64,000 nt of DNA from Salvator merianae. Lineage: Eukaryota > Chordata > Lepidosauria > Squamata > Teiidae. This document shows, piece by piece, positions 35,058 through 47,680 of this stretch (position 1 is its first letter; each line of letters opens with the position of its first letter). The notes under the pieces are model-generated. The model was not told the origin of the DNA and made no database searches. It worked only from the letters and a program-made list of their open reading frames with translations. The translations under genes were made by a program, and so were the position numbers. The stretch lies in assembly GCA_003586115.2 (NCBI GenBank), contig QVOM02000102.1:1843607-1907606 (forward strand). The letters run 5' to 3'.

Positions 35058-35526
35058 GGGCGTTTTCACACTTACAAGAGCAGAACGTATTAATTAGCAG
35101 GGTTCAGGCTGGCTAGGATCAGGTAAGCAACAATGGAACAGTTTGCAAGCTGACCAGCAGGGGGAGCAGTGTGGCTGGGAATGGACTAGTTAGGAAGCTG
35201 TTTCTGAAGCCAGAGAGCTGTTTTTGAAGTTCTCTTTGAAAAGACAGCCAGGGTGTGAAGCCGAAAGTGCAAACCGGATTGTGAAGCATTCAACTCGGCC
35301 CCCCTCCACTGCCATTTCAAACCCGGAAGTAGTGCGAATGCAGCTCCCCTGATCTACACCTGATTGTGCAAGTCATCTTCCAGACTGCAGTTTACTTCAC
35401 CAGCCTTACTCAGTTTCAGGTGAGCATCAGGTGGGCTTGGGTGAGCTTCAAAACTGTTTGCAGGTGTGAATGCACCTGCCTAGCCAGTGGATAGAAATGT
35501 TCCTCTCGCAAAGTGCAAACAGGCCC
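35058..35526 (+). mobile_element. B-family GGCC MITE copy 3 (TSD AAA)
   Basis: Ends GGGCGTTTTCACACTTACAA and CGCAAAGTGCAAACAGGCCC, flanked by AAA at 35055-35057 and 35527-35529. Shares GGTGAGCATCAGGTGGGCTT and CTGTTTGCAGGTGTGAAT-like blocks with the copies at 37667 and 58575. 469 bp, no ORF. Confidence 0.75.
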
Positions 35527-35649
35527 AAAGGCAGCATCCAAATGGTAAGTTGTGGCTGACCAAGAAGTAAGGTGGGCAAACGGTCATATGCCAGAGGCAG
35601 TGGCTTCCTTCTGAGTGGCTGTCAGGGACATCTAAATGTCAGATTGGTA

Positions 35650-35870
35650 AACACACACACACACAAGATGTGCCAAACTGGTTCAGGTTTGAACTGGTTT
35701 GAATTGAACTGGAATGTTCAAAAAGTTTGAGTTTGAACTAAACACACTGCCTGTTAAGCTGAGTTTGAATTCAAACCAAACCAAGGGATGTTCTAATGAA
35801 CATAGCAAACACACCCTGTCTGATCATGGTTTGAAGGGGTTTGAAGGTGGAGGGTATAAAAGTGGTGTGG
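35650..35870. mobile_element. hAT MITE fragment next to a CA microsatellite
   Basis: (CA)n at 35650-35665 runs into AAGATGTGCCAAACTGG, the worn end of the GATGTGCAC hAT type, followed by GTTTGAACTGG/CCAAACC-rich palindromic body. The other end is not recognisable. Confidence 0.45.
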
Positions 35871-35934
35871 GAATATGAGATAGGGCACACTATCCCACAA
35901 GAATTATGGGCCTCCCAGATAGATAAACCTCCAG

Positions 35935-36530
35935 GATACATGAATAATACTAAAATTAAGGAAACAAGGTTGAATATACTTCATAGGTGGTATTGGATAG
36001 CTATTAAATTTGCATAAATAAACAAAAATGTAAGAATAAAATGCTGGAGGGGTTGCTTGGCTAAAGATACCACATTTCATATGTGATGGTCATGTGAGAA
36101 AGAGAAAAGATTCTGGAAGACAATTGACAGGGAAATTGAAGTAGTAATAAGTATACAGATTGGAATGAATCTGGAGTTATGTTTTTTAGTAATATTTGCA
36201 GTAGAGAATCAAAATAGTAAAACACTTCACAAATTTATAATTGCTGCATCTTACTTGACAAAACTGGAAATATGCGGAGAAACTATCAATAAAAGAAAGG
36301 AATATAAAATTATCAAAAATAATGTTACATGAGTTCACCATGGATAGGAAGAATATGATTACAGGAATCATAAGGAAAGATAAGTTACAAAAAAAGTATA
36401 GTACCAATTGCTAACTGCTTTTGATAGGATTAAACTAAATATAGGATAATTAAAATGCTACCTAATTGATAAAGCAAAGGTTATTAGGAATACAAGACCA
36501 TGGCTGTATAGAATGAACATACTTTCTCAA
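35935..36530 (+). mobile_element. L1 ORF2 C-terminus and 3' end (truncated)
   Basis: The plus strand reads IKETRLNILHRWYWIAIKFA, then KCWRGCLAKDTTFHI, SCEKEKRFWKTIDREIE and HKFIIAASYLTKLEI, following the C-terminal end of tetrapod L1 ORF2. Stops are few but present. This is the third 5'-truncated L1 3' end in the window. Confidence 0.75.
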
Positions 36531-37666
36531 ATATTTGATTATAGATGCTGCTCCCGGTTGCAAGGGCCTCCACAGAGTGAAGAAACACTATACTAGCAAC
36601 CATCTATGATGCAGGTAAACAGACCCAAAGTCTGAAAGTGGACTGAACTTGGATTAAAACTTTCTAGTGCTAGTTGATCATAGCTAATGTGAAAGAGGTG
36701 AGCATTTTGGCCTATGCAGATTTACAAGACATTTTAAACAAAATCTATTTTAAGCTCTAGAGGAGAAAACATCCTAAGCCTCAATATAAATCAGTGTATT
36801 GCTGATCTGACATAGTGGGGAAAGAGCACAGGTTTGATGTCAATAAATCAATAGGTATTGTTGACCCAGAAGAATCTAATACAAGGCTGGCAGAAAAGGA
36901 AATTGGAATTTCCTAAGAAACAATGTGCTATCAGAGCTAATTGCTAGCACCAAGTTTTGAATACATTATTTAAAGATTAATCTCTCTAATGTCAACAAAC
37001 GTACAGGTAGCTCACTCTAAAAAACGATGGAAAAATTAAAATACAGATAAATCTTGGTCTGGAAAATGTAAATGTCTGGCTCACTGCTTGCTGGCTCTTT
37101 AATCCTGTTTATCCATTTTATTCCAGCCATAATGCAACATCATACAATATTTTGAAGTTTAAGAGAGCCTCCAAGACACCCCCAAAATGCCAGCATTTGA
37201 TTGTATGGCAGCTAGGGCTGCTAGGTCCAATGCAATGTTTGGACTCTGTTGGCCTCTCCTACCAAAAGACCAGATTTAAGAAAGACTCTTTAAATGGTTG
37301 GCATTTTCTCCACAGAGCTGACAGAGGCCATGTTAGACCTGCCTTTTCACTGGGCCAATCTGGCAGCTTCTTTAGGCTGCTATGAGAAAAGCCAACATTT
37401 TTGAAAACATGCTGGCATTTTCCCTCACTGTTTGGACAATTTCTACATGTAGCACCTTGAAATCTATTAAAGATTAGATTGGAGACTGGGCACTGCGGCA
37501 GAATACACATGGCAGTTCAATGGTGCCATGAAGATGAAGGATCCATAGGTCCCTGCAACCTTATGGTGCAGTGTATTGCTGATCTGAAAAGCGTGGGGCC
37601 GGCATGACCTGACAGCCATTCAGCTGACATCCTGACATAAAATTAAAGCACAGCAGGAATAATGTG
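36531..37666. other. Unassigned intergenic stretch
   Basis: A lone ILAYADLQDIL reading near 36706-36740 resembles an RT box but has no supporting neighbours. The 19-mer CAGTGTATTGCTGATCTGA occurs at 36792 and again at 37569. Confidence 0.35.
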
Positions 37667-38389
37667 GGGCCTGTTTCGCACTTACAACAGTATAACAGTA
37701 TAGCTAGCATAGTTCGGGCCAGTAGGGTTCGGGTATGGAGAGAATTCTTCATACCTGTCAGCGCTGAAACACTCTGCAAGCTGACCAGTGCTGGACGCAG
37801 TGGCCCTTTCTGCACTTGGCCTTATTGTGGATTATATCCCAGAGTAGGGACCTGCTATGCAGATGCTAGTGCAAACTATGAAAGGTCTTGCCCAAGGCCT
37901 ACCATAGCCTACAAAAGCATGCAGATGGCAGGTCCCTATTCTGAGATATAATCTGGAATAAGTCCAAGTGCAGAAAGGGCCAGTGTGAATGGGAGCATAC
38001 TAGTTCAGTAGCTGTGTTCGAACCCAGAGGGTCTGTGTTTGAACCTAGAGGGTCTGTGTTCAAACCTGTGTCCAAAAAGGCCAGCAGGGTCTGGAACCCA
38101 AGGTCTGAACCGGGGTGTGAACGGGCAGACTGCACCTGTGCAGCCCCGCCGGCCCCGCCCTACCACCATTTTTAACCTGGAAATGGTGCGAACGTACCTT
38201 CCCTGATCCTCATTTGATCGTGCAGGTCGGGTTGGAGACTACAAATTAGTTGACCACAGCTGGTTGGATTCAGGTAAGCATCAGGTGGGCTTTGGTAGAT
38301 TTCTGGTCAGCTGGGGCTGTTTGCAAGTGTGGATTCTACATTCTAGCGTGCGTCCTGAAACGTACCACTCTCTAAGTATGAACAGGCCC
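37667..38389 (+). mobile_element. B-family GGCC MITE copy 2, with A-family insertion
   Basis: Ends GGGCCTGTTTCGCACTTAC and CTAAGTATGAACAGGCCC. After removing the A-family insert at 37802-37981 it aligns along its whole length with 58575-59099, including a 21-bp tandem motif with GCTGTGTTCGAACC at 38010-38065. Confidence 0.8.
37802..37981 (+). mobile_element. A-family MITE copy 4 (TSD AGT, empty site known)
   Basis: 180 bp, ends GGCCCTTTCTGCACTTG and CAAGTGCAGAAAGGGCC, flanked by AGT at 37799-37801 and 37982-37984. The sister B-family copy has the uninterrupted site GGACGCAGTGTGAATGGGA at 58697-58714, with one AGT. Confidence 0.9.
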
Positions 38390-38764
38390 ACGGTGACTGC
38401 ACTTACGCTCACTTGTTTTGCCAGGCTGCTGCTGCTGCTTGTGCCTTTCTTTTGGCCATATTGCATGGTTCTGTTTTTCTGAACACAGGGAATAACTCAC
38501 TCTGTAGCACTCTTCTTACTGCAGTTCAACAGTGTCTCTGCAGTCATGCAGATTCTGCCCAAAGCTGGTAAGAAACCTCCACCCTTCCTCACTGTATTGC
38601 AGTTCAAATTGTTCCCCAGAACAGTCATTTGATCTGGGAAAAGTCACTTTAGGATGGTCACATTGTCAAAATAACTTGCTCCGTGCAGGTAATTATTCAA
38701 TGCAAAGAACTTCTTTTTCTTTTCTAGCATATTTTTTCCAGTTTTCAGATCATCATCAGAAGTG

Positions 38765-38944
38765 GGTGCAAATGCCATGTACCAGGAGCTGTCCTGCTGC
38801 TCCCAGTAGAAAACAGTGCTCCATAGCAAGTAGTGATTGGGAGCAGTTGTAGTCTGTTTCTGATCATGAGGGCCTCTGCATGGTGCGGATGCACTTCACT
38901 AGCGAGCATCCAGATGCTCACTAGTGTAAAGTGAGAAAAGGCCC
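38765..38944 (-). mobile_element. C-family MITE fragment, reverse orientation
   Basis: The right edge CACTAGTGTAAAGTGAGAAAAGGCCC preceded by CATCCAGATGCTC is the C-family left end read in reverse. The segment back to 38765 matches the C body (GGTGCAAATGCC, GGGAGCAGTTGTAGTC). Truncated at its inner side. Confidence 0.6.
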
Positions 38945-39231
38945 TTAGTCTCAGCAGTATTCCAGTTTATTGTACTAAAAGTTGGATGAAATGGATTGAG
39001 CGTGATCTGCTCTCCAAATGCCACTGATTCACTCCTTGTGTTTGATTCTCGTACTTCACTAATATCTTTTACAGAGGAGAAAATTGCCATTTATATCTAA
39101 TATTATATCAAGATTGAGTTATTATTTTCACTGAAGCACCATATCTGTTGATTCGGAAAATGAAAACAAACATCTCTTAAAGATCTTGTCAAGAATGGTG
39201 AAGGGATATAAAGTGTTTCTCCTCAGTCTAT

Positions 39232-39661
39232 GTGCCTGTTTGCACCTCACAGCCTGGTATGGTATGGGAATGATATAGTCATAACATACTAAGCTGGTCT
39301 AGATCAGGCGGGGAGGAGGCCATTTGCATTTTGTGGGCTGAAGAGCCCCTTACAGGGCCACCAGCAATCAAAGTGCAAATGGCCCATGCAGGCCAGGCCA
39401 TGGCAACATTTGGCTATTGCCATGGTGACTGGAATATGACATGTGACTATGCATGCCACCCAGTCACAGAAGAGGGTGTGAATGCTGCTGATTGGGAGCC
39501 ATTTGGCTGCTCCTGGGCAAGCTATGGGCAACCTTTTAGATGTCCACAGCTAGTAGCATATGAGAACAGCTGGAGGCACTCCCAGACACAGCAGAGGCAT
39601 GTAAATGGGCCTACCCAGTGAGCATCCAGAAGCTCACTGGCAGATAAGTGCAAACAGGCTC
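39232..39661 (+). mobile_element. E-family GGCC MITE copy 2
   Basis: Ends GTGCCTGTTTGCACCTCAC and TAAGTGCAAACAGGC. Matches 17559-18192 without the A-family insert. It abuts a C-family MITE that starts within a few bases. Confidence 0.6.
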
Positions 39662-39662
39662 C

Positions 39663-40116
39663 AAAGACTTGTTCACACTTTATACTAGTGAGCATCAGGG
39701 ATGTTCACTATTGAACTGCTTCCGCATTTTCTACAGGCCCTGGCAACTGGGAGCAGACTACAACTGCTCCCAGTTGCTTCCAGCTATGGAGCACAAAATT
39801 GTGCTCCACAACTGTACCTGGAGGAGCTGAACTGCCGCTGGTACACTGTGCTCGCACCTGCTTCTGGATGCAAATGCAGAGTGACATGGCTGCAGCTACA
39901 CTGTTGCATGGTGTTCCTGGTTGCCATGGCAGTGGCTGGATGTTTCCTGGTCACCGTCATGGCACAGGACACCAGGATTCACACTGTGAATCCTGGTATC
40001 CTGCTCCTGGTGTATTCCAAAGCTTTGCAGTGTGGAAGGTCACTGTGCTGCAAGGTCTGTTCCAGTGTAGAACAGGATAACTATTCTGTTCTATGGTGAA
40101 AAGTGTGAGAAGGCCC
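39663..40116 (+). mobile_element. C-family MITE copy 2
   Basis: Starts near AAGACTTGTTCACACTTTAT and ends GGTGAAAAGTGTGAGAAGGCCC. The body shares the paired CAGCTATGGAGCACAAAATT / TTGTGCTCCACAAC hairpin with 62420-62841 and GTTGCCATGGCAGTGGCTGG with 10268-10820. Confidence 0.7.
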
Positions 40117-40465
40117 TAGAATTTAGTTGCAATCCTTGCCTTTCTACCATAGAAATCTTTGTATTACTTAAGATCTGTCAGGAGAATTAGAAGCAAAATG
40201 TATCATTATTTTTTACTTGAATTTTACTGATAGAATATCTAATGGATCTTAATCCTTGGCAGATTCTGCACCATGGATATTCCTGCTACTGTAAGGGTGG
40301 TAAGCATTCTATTTGTACACTCTGTAAATGTCACAGCGGGGGGGTCCTTTTCATGGCTTTGATGTTTCTGCTCAGGAGAATTTTGGAGGCACAGGAAATG
40401 GCCCTAGAAGTTGGATATTTTCTGTATCTCCAGAAACAAGGCTTGCTATTTGGCCTAGAGCATTT

Positions 40466-41580
40466 CTTGACTTCAGCAAAGCATTTGACAAAGTGCCTCA
40501 AACCATACTTATTGAAAGATTGATCAAATATGGGTTTGACAGGACAACTGTTAGGTGGATCCATAACTGGCTTAGTGATTGTACTCAAAGAGTGGTCATA
40601 CATGGCTTCACATTCAATTGGAAGTATGTCTCGAGTGGGGTGCCACAAGGCTCTGTGCTGGGCCTGGTGCTGTTCAACTTTTTTATACATGATCTAGATG
40701 AGGGAGTTGAGGGGACACTGATCAAATTTGCAGATAACACAAAGCTAGGCGGGGTTGCTAACACTAGGGAGGAGAAGGAGAGGATTCAAAAAGATCTAGA
40801 CAAGCTTGAACAGTGAGCTGAAACTAACAGAATGATATTTAACAGGGTACATCTGGGTAATAAAAATGACAAAAACCAATACAGAATGGGAAGAATCTCT
40901 CTGAGCAGCAGCACATGTGAAAAGGATCTGGGTGTACTAATAGATCACAAATTAAACATGAGCCAACAGTGTGATGCAGCTGCAAAACAGGCAAACACCA
41001 TCCTGGGATGTATCAACAGGAGCATAGAATCTAGATCATGAGAAGTAATTATCCCTCTTTACTCTACCTTGGTCAGACCTCAGTACTCCAGATGAGTACT
41101 GTGTCCAGTTCTGGGGATGCTGACAGACTGGAGCAAGTTCAGAGGAATGTTACCAAAATGGTGGTGGTCTGCAAACCATGTCCTACGAGGAATGGTTAAA
41201 GAATCTAGGAATGTTTAGTCTGCAGAAGAGAAGACTGGGAGGAGATGATAGCTATTTTCAAGAATCTGAAGGGCTGTCACAGTGCAGAGGGATTGACCCT
41301 ATTTTCACTTACACAAGAAGGAAGGACTAGAAACAACAGGATGAAAATTCAAGGGAGTAGATACAGACTAAATATTAGAAAAAAACTTTCTGACAGTAAG
41401 GGCGATCAGTCAATGGAATAGGTTGCCACAGGAGATGATGAGCTCTTCTTCGCTGGAGGTCTTCAAGGAGAGGTTGGACAGATATCTGTCTGGGATGGTT
41501 TAGTGAATCCTGCATTGAGCAGCGGGTTGGGTGCGATGACCCTGGAGGTCCCTTCCAACTCTATGATTTTATGATTCTTT
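40466..41580 (+). mobile_element. CR1 LINE, 3' half with intact tail
   Basis: Frame 40328-40816 contains FLDFSKAFDKVPQTILIERL (block A), VSSGVPQGSVLGLVLFNFFI (block B), LIKFADNTKLGG (block C, FADN for FADD) and QKDLDKLEQ. Frame 40832-41041 continues with YRMGRISLSSSTCEKDLGVL. The 3' part reaches GGTCCCTTCCAACTCTATGA and ends with the ATTTTATGATTCTTT-type CR1 repeat tail. One stop and small frameshifts separate the frames, so it is the best-kept CR1 of the window but not active. Confidence 0.9.
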
Positions 41581-42492
41581 AGGATATGCAGTGGTGATGG
41601 GGTGGATAAGTGGGAGAAAGCACTGTCAAAACACTAGTATGCTTATTGTACAATATATGCTCAGTGAGGAGTCTTTTAGTACTACTTTGGTGCCATAGCA
41701 ATCTTGCCCTTTTCATAAGAGTGTTAAGAACTGGAAGAAAAGAAGGGTGATGCCAGCTTTGGAAAAAAGAAAGCTATGTGGGCAGGATTTGCCTGGGTAC
41801 CCAAGTGTCCTTTTACAGCTTGGGACATTGTGTGATCTTCTTAATGAAAGATCCAGAGTATTCCCAACTTGGTAAACTTCTTCAGGACTGGGACTGGATT
41901 TACATGGCTGCTTCCACATTCCACATGTTAGCACAGATCATGGAGCTCACCTCTCAACCAAAGAAGCAATTTGGGCCAAAACAGGAGGGACTGTGCCAGC
42001 AGCCATCTTTAAAATGACTGCTGATCCTGGCCTAACTCTGGAGCCAGGAACAAAAGTGACATATCCTCTGAAATGGCAGGTGAGGGGAATTATTTCAGTG
42101 TGCTACAAACATCCCCTTTCCAGTGTTATTTCTGGAACCTGGTGGAATGTTGTTGGGCTCTATGTGCCACTTGGGCTGCTCCAACCATCCACATGGCAGA
42201 TATCTGGGCTGGCCTGCAGCTGGACACATTCAGTAGATCTCTTTAAAATGGTTTCTTGTTGGAGGCCTCTCTGGTTCAGTTTTGCACTGGGGAGGTTAAG
42301 GTGCGAGGAGCTAAAGTGTTCCCTAGCTACAACTGTCCTGTCTACAATAAGCATGCAAAAGCTGCCTATGAATTTAAAAATGAAACTTTGCTTTGGCTTC
42401 ACTTGATACAACCAAGAAACTCTTTTCTTGGGCATTCTGACGGCAAATGGTAGGAAAATGTGAATTCTGAGAAAATGTACATTTTTGACTAT
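41581..42492. other. Unassigned sequence
   Basis: Open frames at 41993-42406 (plus) and 42160-42513 (minus) overlap and have no recognisable domain. Confidence 0.4.
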
Positions 42493-42652
42493 GGCCCTTT
42501 TTGAATTAGGCATTTTTTGGGGATATATCCCAGAAGAGACGCCTGCTGTCTATACACTAGCATGGACTATGACAGGCCCCACCACTATCATGCAGATGGC
42601 AGGTCCCTATACTGGCTTATATTCCAGAATATGGCTCAGTGTGGAAAGGGCC
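42493..42652 (+). mobile_element. A-family MITE copy 5 (TSD TAT)
   Basis: 160 bp, ends GGCCCTTTTTGAATTAGG and CAGTGTGGAAAGGGCC, flanked by TAT at 42490-42492 and 42653-42655. More diverged than the other copies and not evidently inside another MITE. Confidence 0.7.
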
Positions 42653-45125
42653 TATCTGTTAACAGGATAATATAGCACAGCACAGGTGTTTGGTGGTTTT
42701 GATTGCAATAATCATATAAAGAAGACGGCCCTTTGTGCCCTTGTGCCTCTCAACTTCTCCTGATATCCATAAATATTCAGAGACTGTGTGTCTGAACAGC
42801 TGAGGGGCACAATGCTGAGCCTCTGTCTAACACACCAGCCTTTCTGACATAGCTGGAGGATGGGGATCTGAAGGAAGAGTGAGAAACTGAATATTATGCA
42901 GATGTTTCACAACTGTGCCATCGTGGCACAGACCTGGCCTTAGAAAACAGAATCACATGGCCTTTCCAGCAGTAGTCTGCCAACTCTATGATATGTGCAA
43001 CTGAATTTTGTAACAAGAAGAAGGTTTCAGGCTCTCTTGATACTTGGTGGAAGGGGTAGCACTGGGGTAACCAGAGGCTGTTTCTGCTACACACAATCAC
43101 TTGTATTGTGTCCCCAGTCCATTCTGGAAATCTGGAAAAAGTGCCGCTGAAAAAGAGGATGGAGAGCTCTAGGTGTACATTTATGGTATGGGATGCAGTG
43201 CAGGCATTGTGTGCTGTAAATTGTCAGGTGCCTTCATGGGGGAGGAGCTGAAGAATTCCATTAAGATCATGAATATTTGAACAAGAGGTTGCAAAGAATG
43301 AACGTATTTGAATATCTGGATGCTAAAGAAAAAAATAGAGATAATGGGAATATTTTAATATGTGAAAAAGAATTTGAAGGATATAGTAATAATAAAAATG
43401 TAGTGATGCTCTGATGGAGCTGGGACTTTCATTGTAGAAACCCAAAGAAACAGGTCTGGAGAATGGGGTAAGGTTTTGAAGAAAAAAAAACTGGAAAGAA
43501 TGTATCTTGTTTCTGGAAACTGGAAAGGATATGATTACTTGAATATCTGGTTTCTGAACAGGACAGAAAAATGGCCAGTTACATTTGGGAAAGAGAGGTC
43601 AGTATTAATAGGATGATGCTTGGGTGGGATGGGGACACTGAGAGCAGTCAACCTATCATTGTTATAACCCCAGGAAATAGGATCAATCATGAGGAAGAAG
43701 AGTGGAAAAAGAGCAGCATGGAACTTTGCTATCCAGGGCATGCATGGTGGCATGGTCCAAAGGCTCACAACTGGAAGCATTCCCATTTGACCTCCATTTG
43801 GATATTCTGAACTGAAGTGCTCATGCCTTTGCAGGGTCCATTTCAGCTAGTGCCTTTTGAGGTGCTGAAGGGACAGCAATGCTAAAGCACAGAGGCAATT
43901 TGGCAAGAAAATGGTGTTTAAAAATATCACTGAGACCACTGAAGCTTTTTCCACTTTCCCCCAGATTCATGTCTTGCCTAAAAAAATAAAAACTGGGTGG
44001 CAGATTTACCCCCTCACCCTCTTTTTGCCTCACTTCCATCTGACTGAGCAGAATTTCTGTTTTTCTAATGTTTGCCCCAACATATGCTTATCTATGCATT
44101 TCATAAAGTAAACTTTTTTATTAGTAGAGAAGCTAACACAACAGGTAGGCCTATTAATACTGTTTTGGGAGAGTGTCCAAAACCATCAGTGTTTTTCTGA
44201 ATTAAATTGATTTGAACCTATCTTCCCACATACCAAAGTTCACTAATAAGTATATTAACAGTTAATGCACTGGGCTTCAGCTGGGTTGTTTTATAAAGAC
44301 AATCAAATTCCCAAGTACATATAAGGATATTTAAGAATACTTTTAATGTTGCCCTGAACTGAAAGGCTTAATGGGTTTTCCTTGCCCAAAGCTAAATCCC
44401 TTAAATTTGGCAGTGTGAAGAGAGCGATATCAAATTATAACCACAGCTAGCTGATTATAGAGCAGATCGTTAAATCCCAGAAGATTTGGCACTCAGTTCC
44501 ACAATTGTTTATAAATCATATTTAGAGCCATTCACAACTATATCCATGTTTTCATAGATATCCTTTGGGTAGATTAAATGGAAATAGGAAATACCAGGTG
44601 CTATAATGCAGTTCTAATACAGTCTTTTATAAACACGGTTAAGAATTGTTTGTCCTTTATACTGTTATTTTCTGTACCACCATAAATATAATCTACTTAG
44701 CAGTAAGTTCCATTATGCTAAATGGGGCTTACTGCCAGGTAAGAGGCTTCCAGACTGTAGTATTTCTCTGTTACAAAACAGGGGCCACTGCCAGTGAAAG
44801 AAAGTACAGTCAGAAATGGTTAAAAGACCTTGCTCTTGGGAACCCTGCCTAAAAAAAAATAAAAAATTGGGGGTTCAGCCTAGCTAGCAAAAATTATTCT
44901 GAGGCTAATTGAATGAGTATATAAGGCTTTATTTATCTTGCAAAAATATATATCATTCAACTGTATTTGGAGAACAAACAAACATAAAGACAGCCTGAAC
45001 TGTGCAGATCTTTCATGTAACATCATCATCATAAATGCAGTTTTACTGGTGCTTTCACCATCAGTCCATTTCCATAAAAACTTTCATCCTATCCCTCCTG
45101 CTGCCCATGCCTGTTACACACACTT
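42653..45125. other. Unassigned intergenic stretch
   Basis: No exon recognised. About 44698-44745 has AAGTTCCATTATGCTAAATG then GGGCTTACTGCCAGGTAAG, a fragment of a very common squamate repeat of the AAGTCCCATTGAA..CAATGGGACTTA type. 44150-44700 is AT-rich with low repeat content. Confidence 0.4.
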
Positions 45126-45410
45126 AGGGCTGTTTGTACTTTGTGTTAGTATGTGTCAAGGACACTTGCTAATAAAGTGTTTCTGCACTTTGCAGAGGCC
45201 CGAGTGGCTGGGAGCAGCATAACACTGCTCCAGATTGCTCCTAGCTGTGGAACACTGATTAGTGCTCCACACCTTTGCCAGGAGTTGATAGCTCCCAATA
45301 AAGTTCATTCGCACTTTACTGTGGTTGCTGTGCCATGTGTGGTGACCGAGGCTATGCAATTATCCAATTGTGCCTGTGCAATTGCTCAGTCATGCCTGTT
45401 TGCCCCTCCA
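45126..45410 (+). mobile_element. C-family MITE copy, partial
   Basis: Begins AGGGCTGTTTGTACTTTGTG and contains GTGGCTGGGAGCAGC, TGGAACACTGATTAGTGCTC and GCCATGTGTGG, the C-family order. The right end is not well defined. Confidence 0.5.
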
Positions 45411-47330
45411 GAAACTGCTCCTCCAAAGGCAAAGGAACTGCCTCAGCAGAGGAATGGGTTAAGGAGGCTCTGGATGCATTTCCTTGCATGGAGGTACTTT
45501 CAAAACTTCATTGGATATGCAGAGAGGATATTATTTGTATCCCCACCATCCCTTGGGTCTGATCAGAATTATATGACGTGTGTCTCATTCTCGCCTGTCT
45601 GGGATGTGGGTGAGAATGCCATGTGAGTTGTGGTATCTCCTTTTGGTTTACTCTTTCAATTGATTTTGAGATTTCAGGAGAAAGTATATGCAGGATGCTG
45701 TAAGCTTTCATGAAAAAAACAGACTGGAGTCTTCTTCCCAAGAACAAATAGCTGCTGTCCTCATCTAGAAACAGCTGTAAACCCTCAAGAAATGCAGCTA
45801 AAATCCATCTTGTAAATCTGTGCCAAGGGCATATGCCATCTCCATAGAACTACCCCCTCCCACCAGACTTCCCTCCAACTAATGTGATGTTCATGCAAAC
45901 TTTCCTCCATCACAGAAATGAAGCACAGAAGTTTCATATTATTAAACTATGTTACAGTTGGGTGATCTTTGGACAACAGACAACAATGGTGGACAAGTTC
46001 AAATGCATATGATCACAAGCATCCTTGCAGGGGGTATAGTTAGAGAATTCTGTTTAATTCACTTCTTTTTCATAGATGCTCTTTCAAGATGACAAGTCCA
46101 ATTTTTGTAGAAGTGGAGTGTTATTAATATTGTGGCTTAAGCCATGGCTTCACAAGCAGGAGGCATTTGGAGGAAGGTGTTCCTCCATCATGCCCTCACT
46201 ATGGTCAGGTTGGAACCTCTCCACTCCATTGATGTGCCTCTCTAGCTCCATTGCCACTGCATGAGGTGCATGACAGTATCATCTGCACCTGTGCTTGGCA
46301 TTCCTGAACAGGTACAGCACCTTTGGAGTCAGCTGCACCAAGTGCCCTGTCAGTGCCCAGCAACCCAAGAGTCACTGCCTGCATACTGACATGTAGATGC
46401 CTTTGACAGACCACCAGGATGCCTCTCACCAGCTACTCCAGTGGAAGAAGAAGTGGAGACTGACTGCCATGGGGGATGGTCAAAGGGGGCTTGCTCCTGA
46501 AATGTGCAGCTTTAGTATCTCTTAAGGCACATCTACATGAATATGCAGGAAATGCACCTTTTTGAAAAGAGGTAAGTTCTGTCATATTTACACCAAATGC
46601 TCAGGTATCAGATTCACTTTCAGCAGTCATGTGAGACTGAATTCACCTGTAAAAGGTGGAGTCTATAGTGGCAACCATATTTTGTTAAGTTACCTTTCCA
46701 ATGTACATTCCTGATAAAACTTTTCTGCTGAATCTGGGATTTGTGGTGGTGCAACCTTAGTGTATCATTAGCCCCTGTGTATTCTTACCTCCTCTCCCAG
46801 CACTGCCATGGGCAGAGCACATATTATTTTCCTGCCCAATCTTTTGTTGGTGGAACTGAAGTTTCATAGATGGAAAAGGTTTTCTTTTTTTTTTTCCTTT
46901 CAAAAGTGGGATGATGTATGAGTAATCTGCCTACTTTTGCACTGGGAGTTATTTTTTTAACTTATCAGCTCATAGTAAGTGGGATCCAGTGGGACTCAAA
47001 TTAACATACAACCCCTAAAATATCATTTCTGAAGAAGATATTCCCTAAGGCTATTTAAGATGGCTCTAGTTGCCCTTTAGAGTAATTTGAAAGTCATCCT
47101 GGTATGAATCATGTGAACCATTTACATTCCAGCTTGGCCTAAACTGAACCTTTCTTACCATGAGGATGTCCTTTCAGTCCCATTTAATTGCATATTTTAA
47201 GTTGCAACCCTTTGCATAGCTTTTACCCAATCCTGTGATATCCATATGTTTTTGATTGACTGCTGGTGCTGGACGTCAAACAGATAGAAAACATGCAATT
47301 TGAATGTCTGTTATATATACTACTGTACAC
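45411..47330. other. Unassigned intergenic stretch
   Basis: No gene or named repeat recognised. A T-rich run lies at 46884-46897. Confidence 0.4.
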
Positions 47331-47680
47331 TAGAGATGTGCACAAACTCAAAAAATCTTGTTCTGTTTGAATAGAACCAAACCACATGGTGTTCAATCTG
47401 AATTCAGAACAGGTCAAACAGACTTGATCCAGTTTGAGTTTGAACCTCAAACAGGTTCAAATCTTTTTGTTTAAATACCTGTAAAAATTCATTAGGAGAA
47501 GCCCTTTTTAAAGGGCCCTTGAGGGTGAACTCAGACTGGTTCAAATTGAACTAGATGGTTTGACCCATTTGAATGAGCAACCTCAGGTTCAGTTCAATTC
47601 AGACTGGCCCCTTTCAAACACGAGGGTGGTTCCATGTGATTCAAACCAGGTGGAACCTGAACTAGATTGGCCCATCTCTA
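47331..47680 (+). mobile_element. hAT MITE (350 bp) with 8-bp duplication
   Basis: Starts TAGAGATGTGCACAAAC and ends GGCCCATCTCTA. Flanks are CTGTACAC and CTGGACAC, an 8-bp duplication with one change. The body has many GTTCAAA/TTTGAAC pairs and a central TTTAAAGGGCCC, so the whole forms a long weak palindrome. Confidence 0.75.

Noticed and set aside
36702..36745. RT active-site-like ILAYAD reading
   Set aside because: No other RT block lies in the right order on either side; a chance match is likely.
41993..42513. Overlapping 137- and 117-residue open frames on opposite strands
   Set aside because: Overlap on both strands without motifs is typical of non-coding sequence here.
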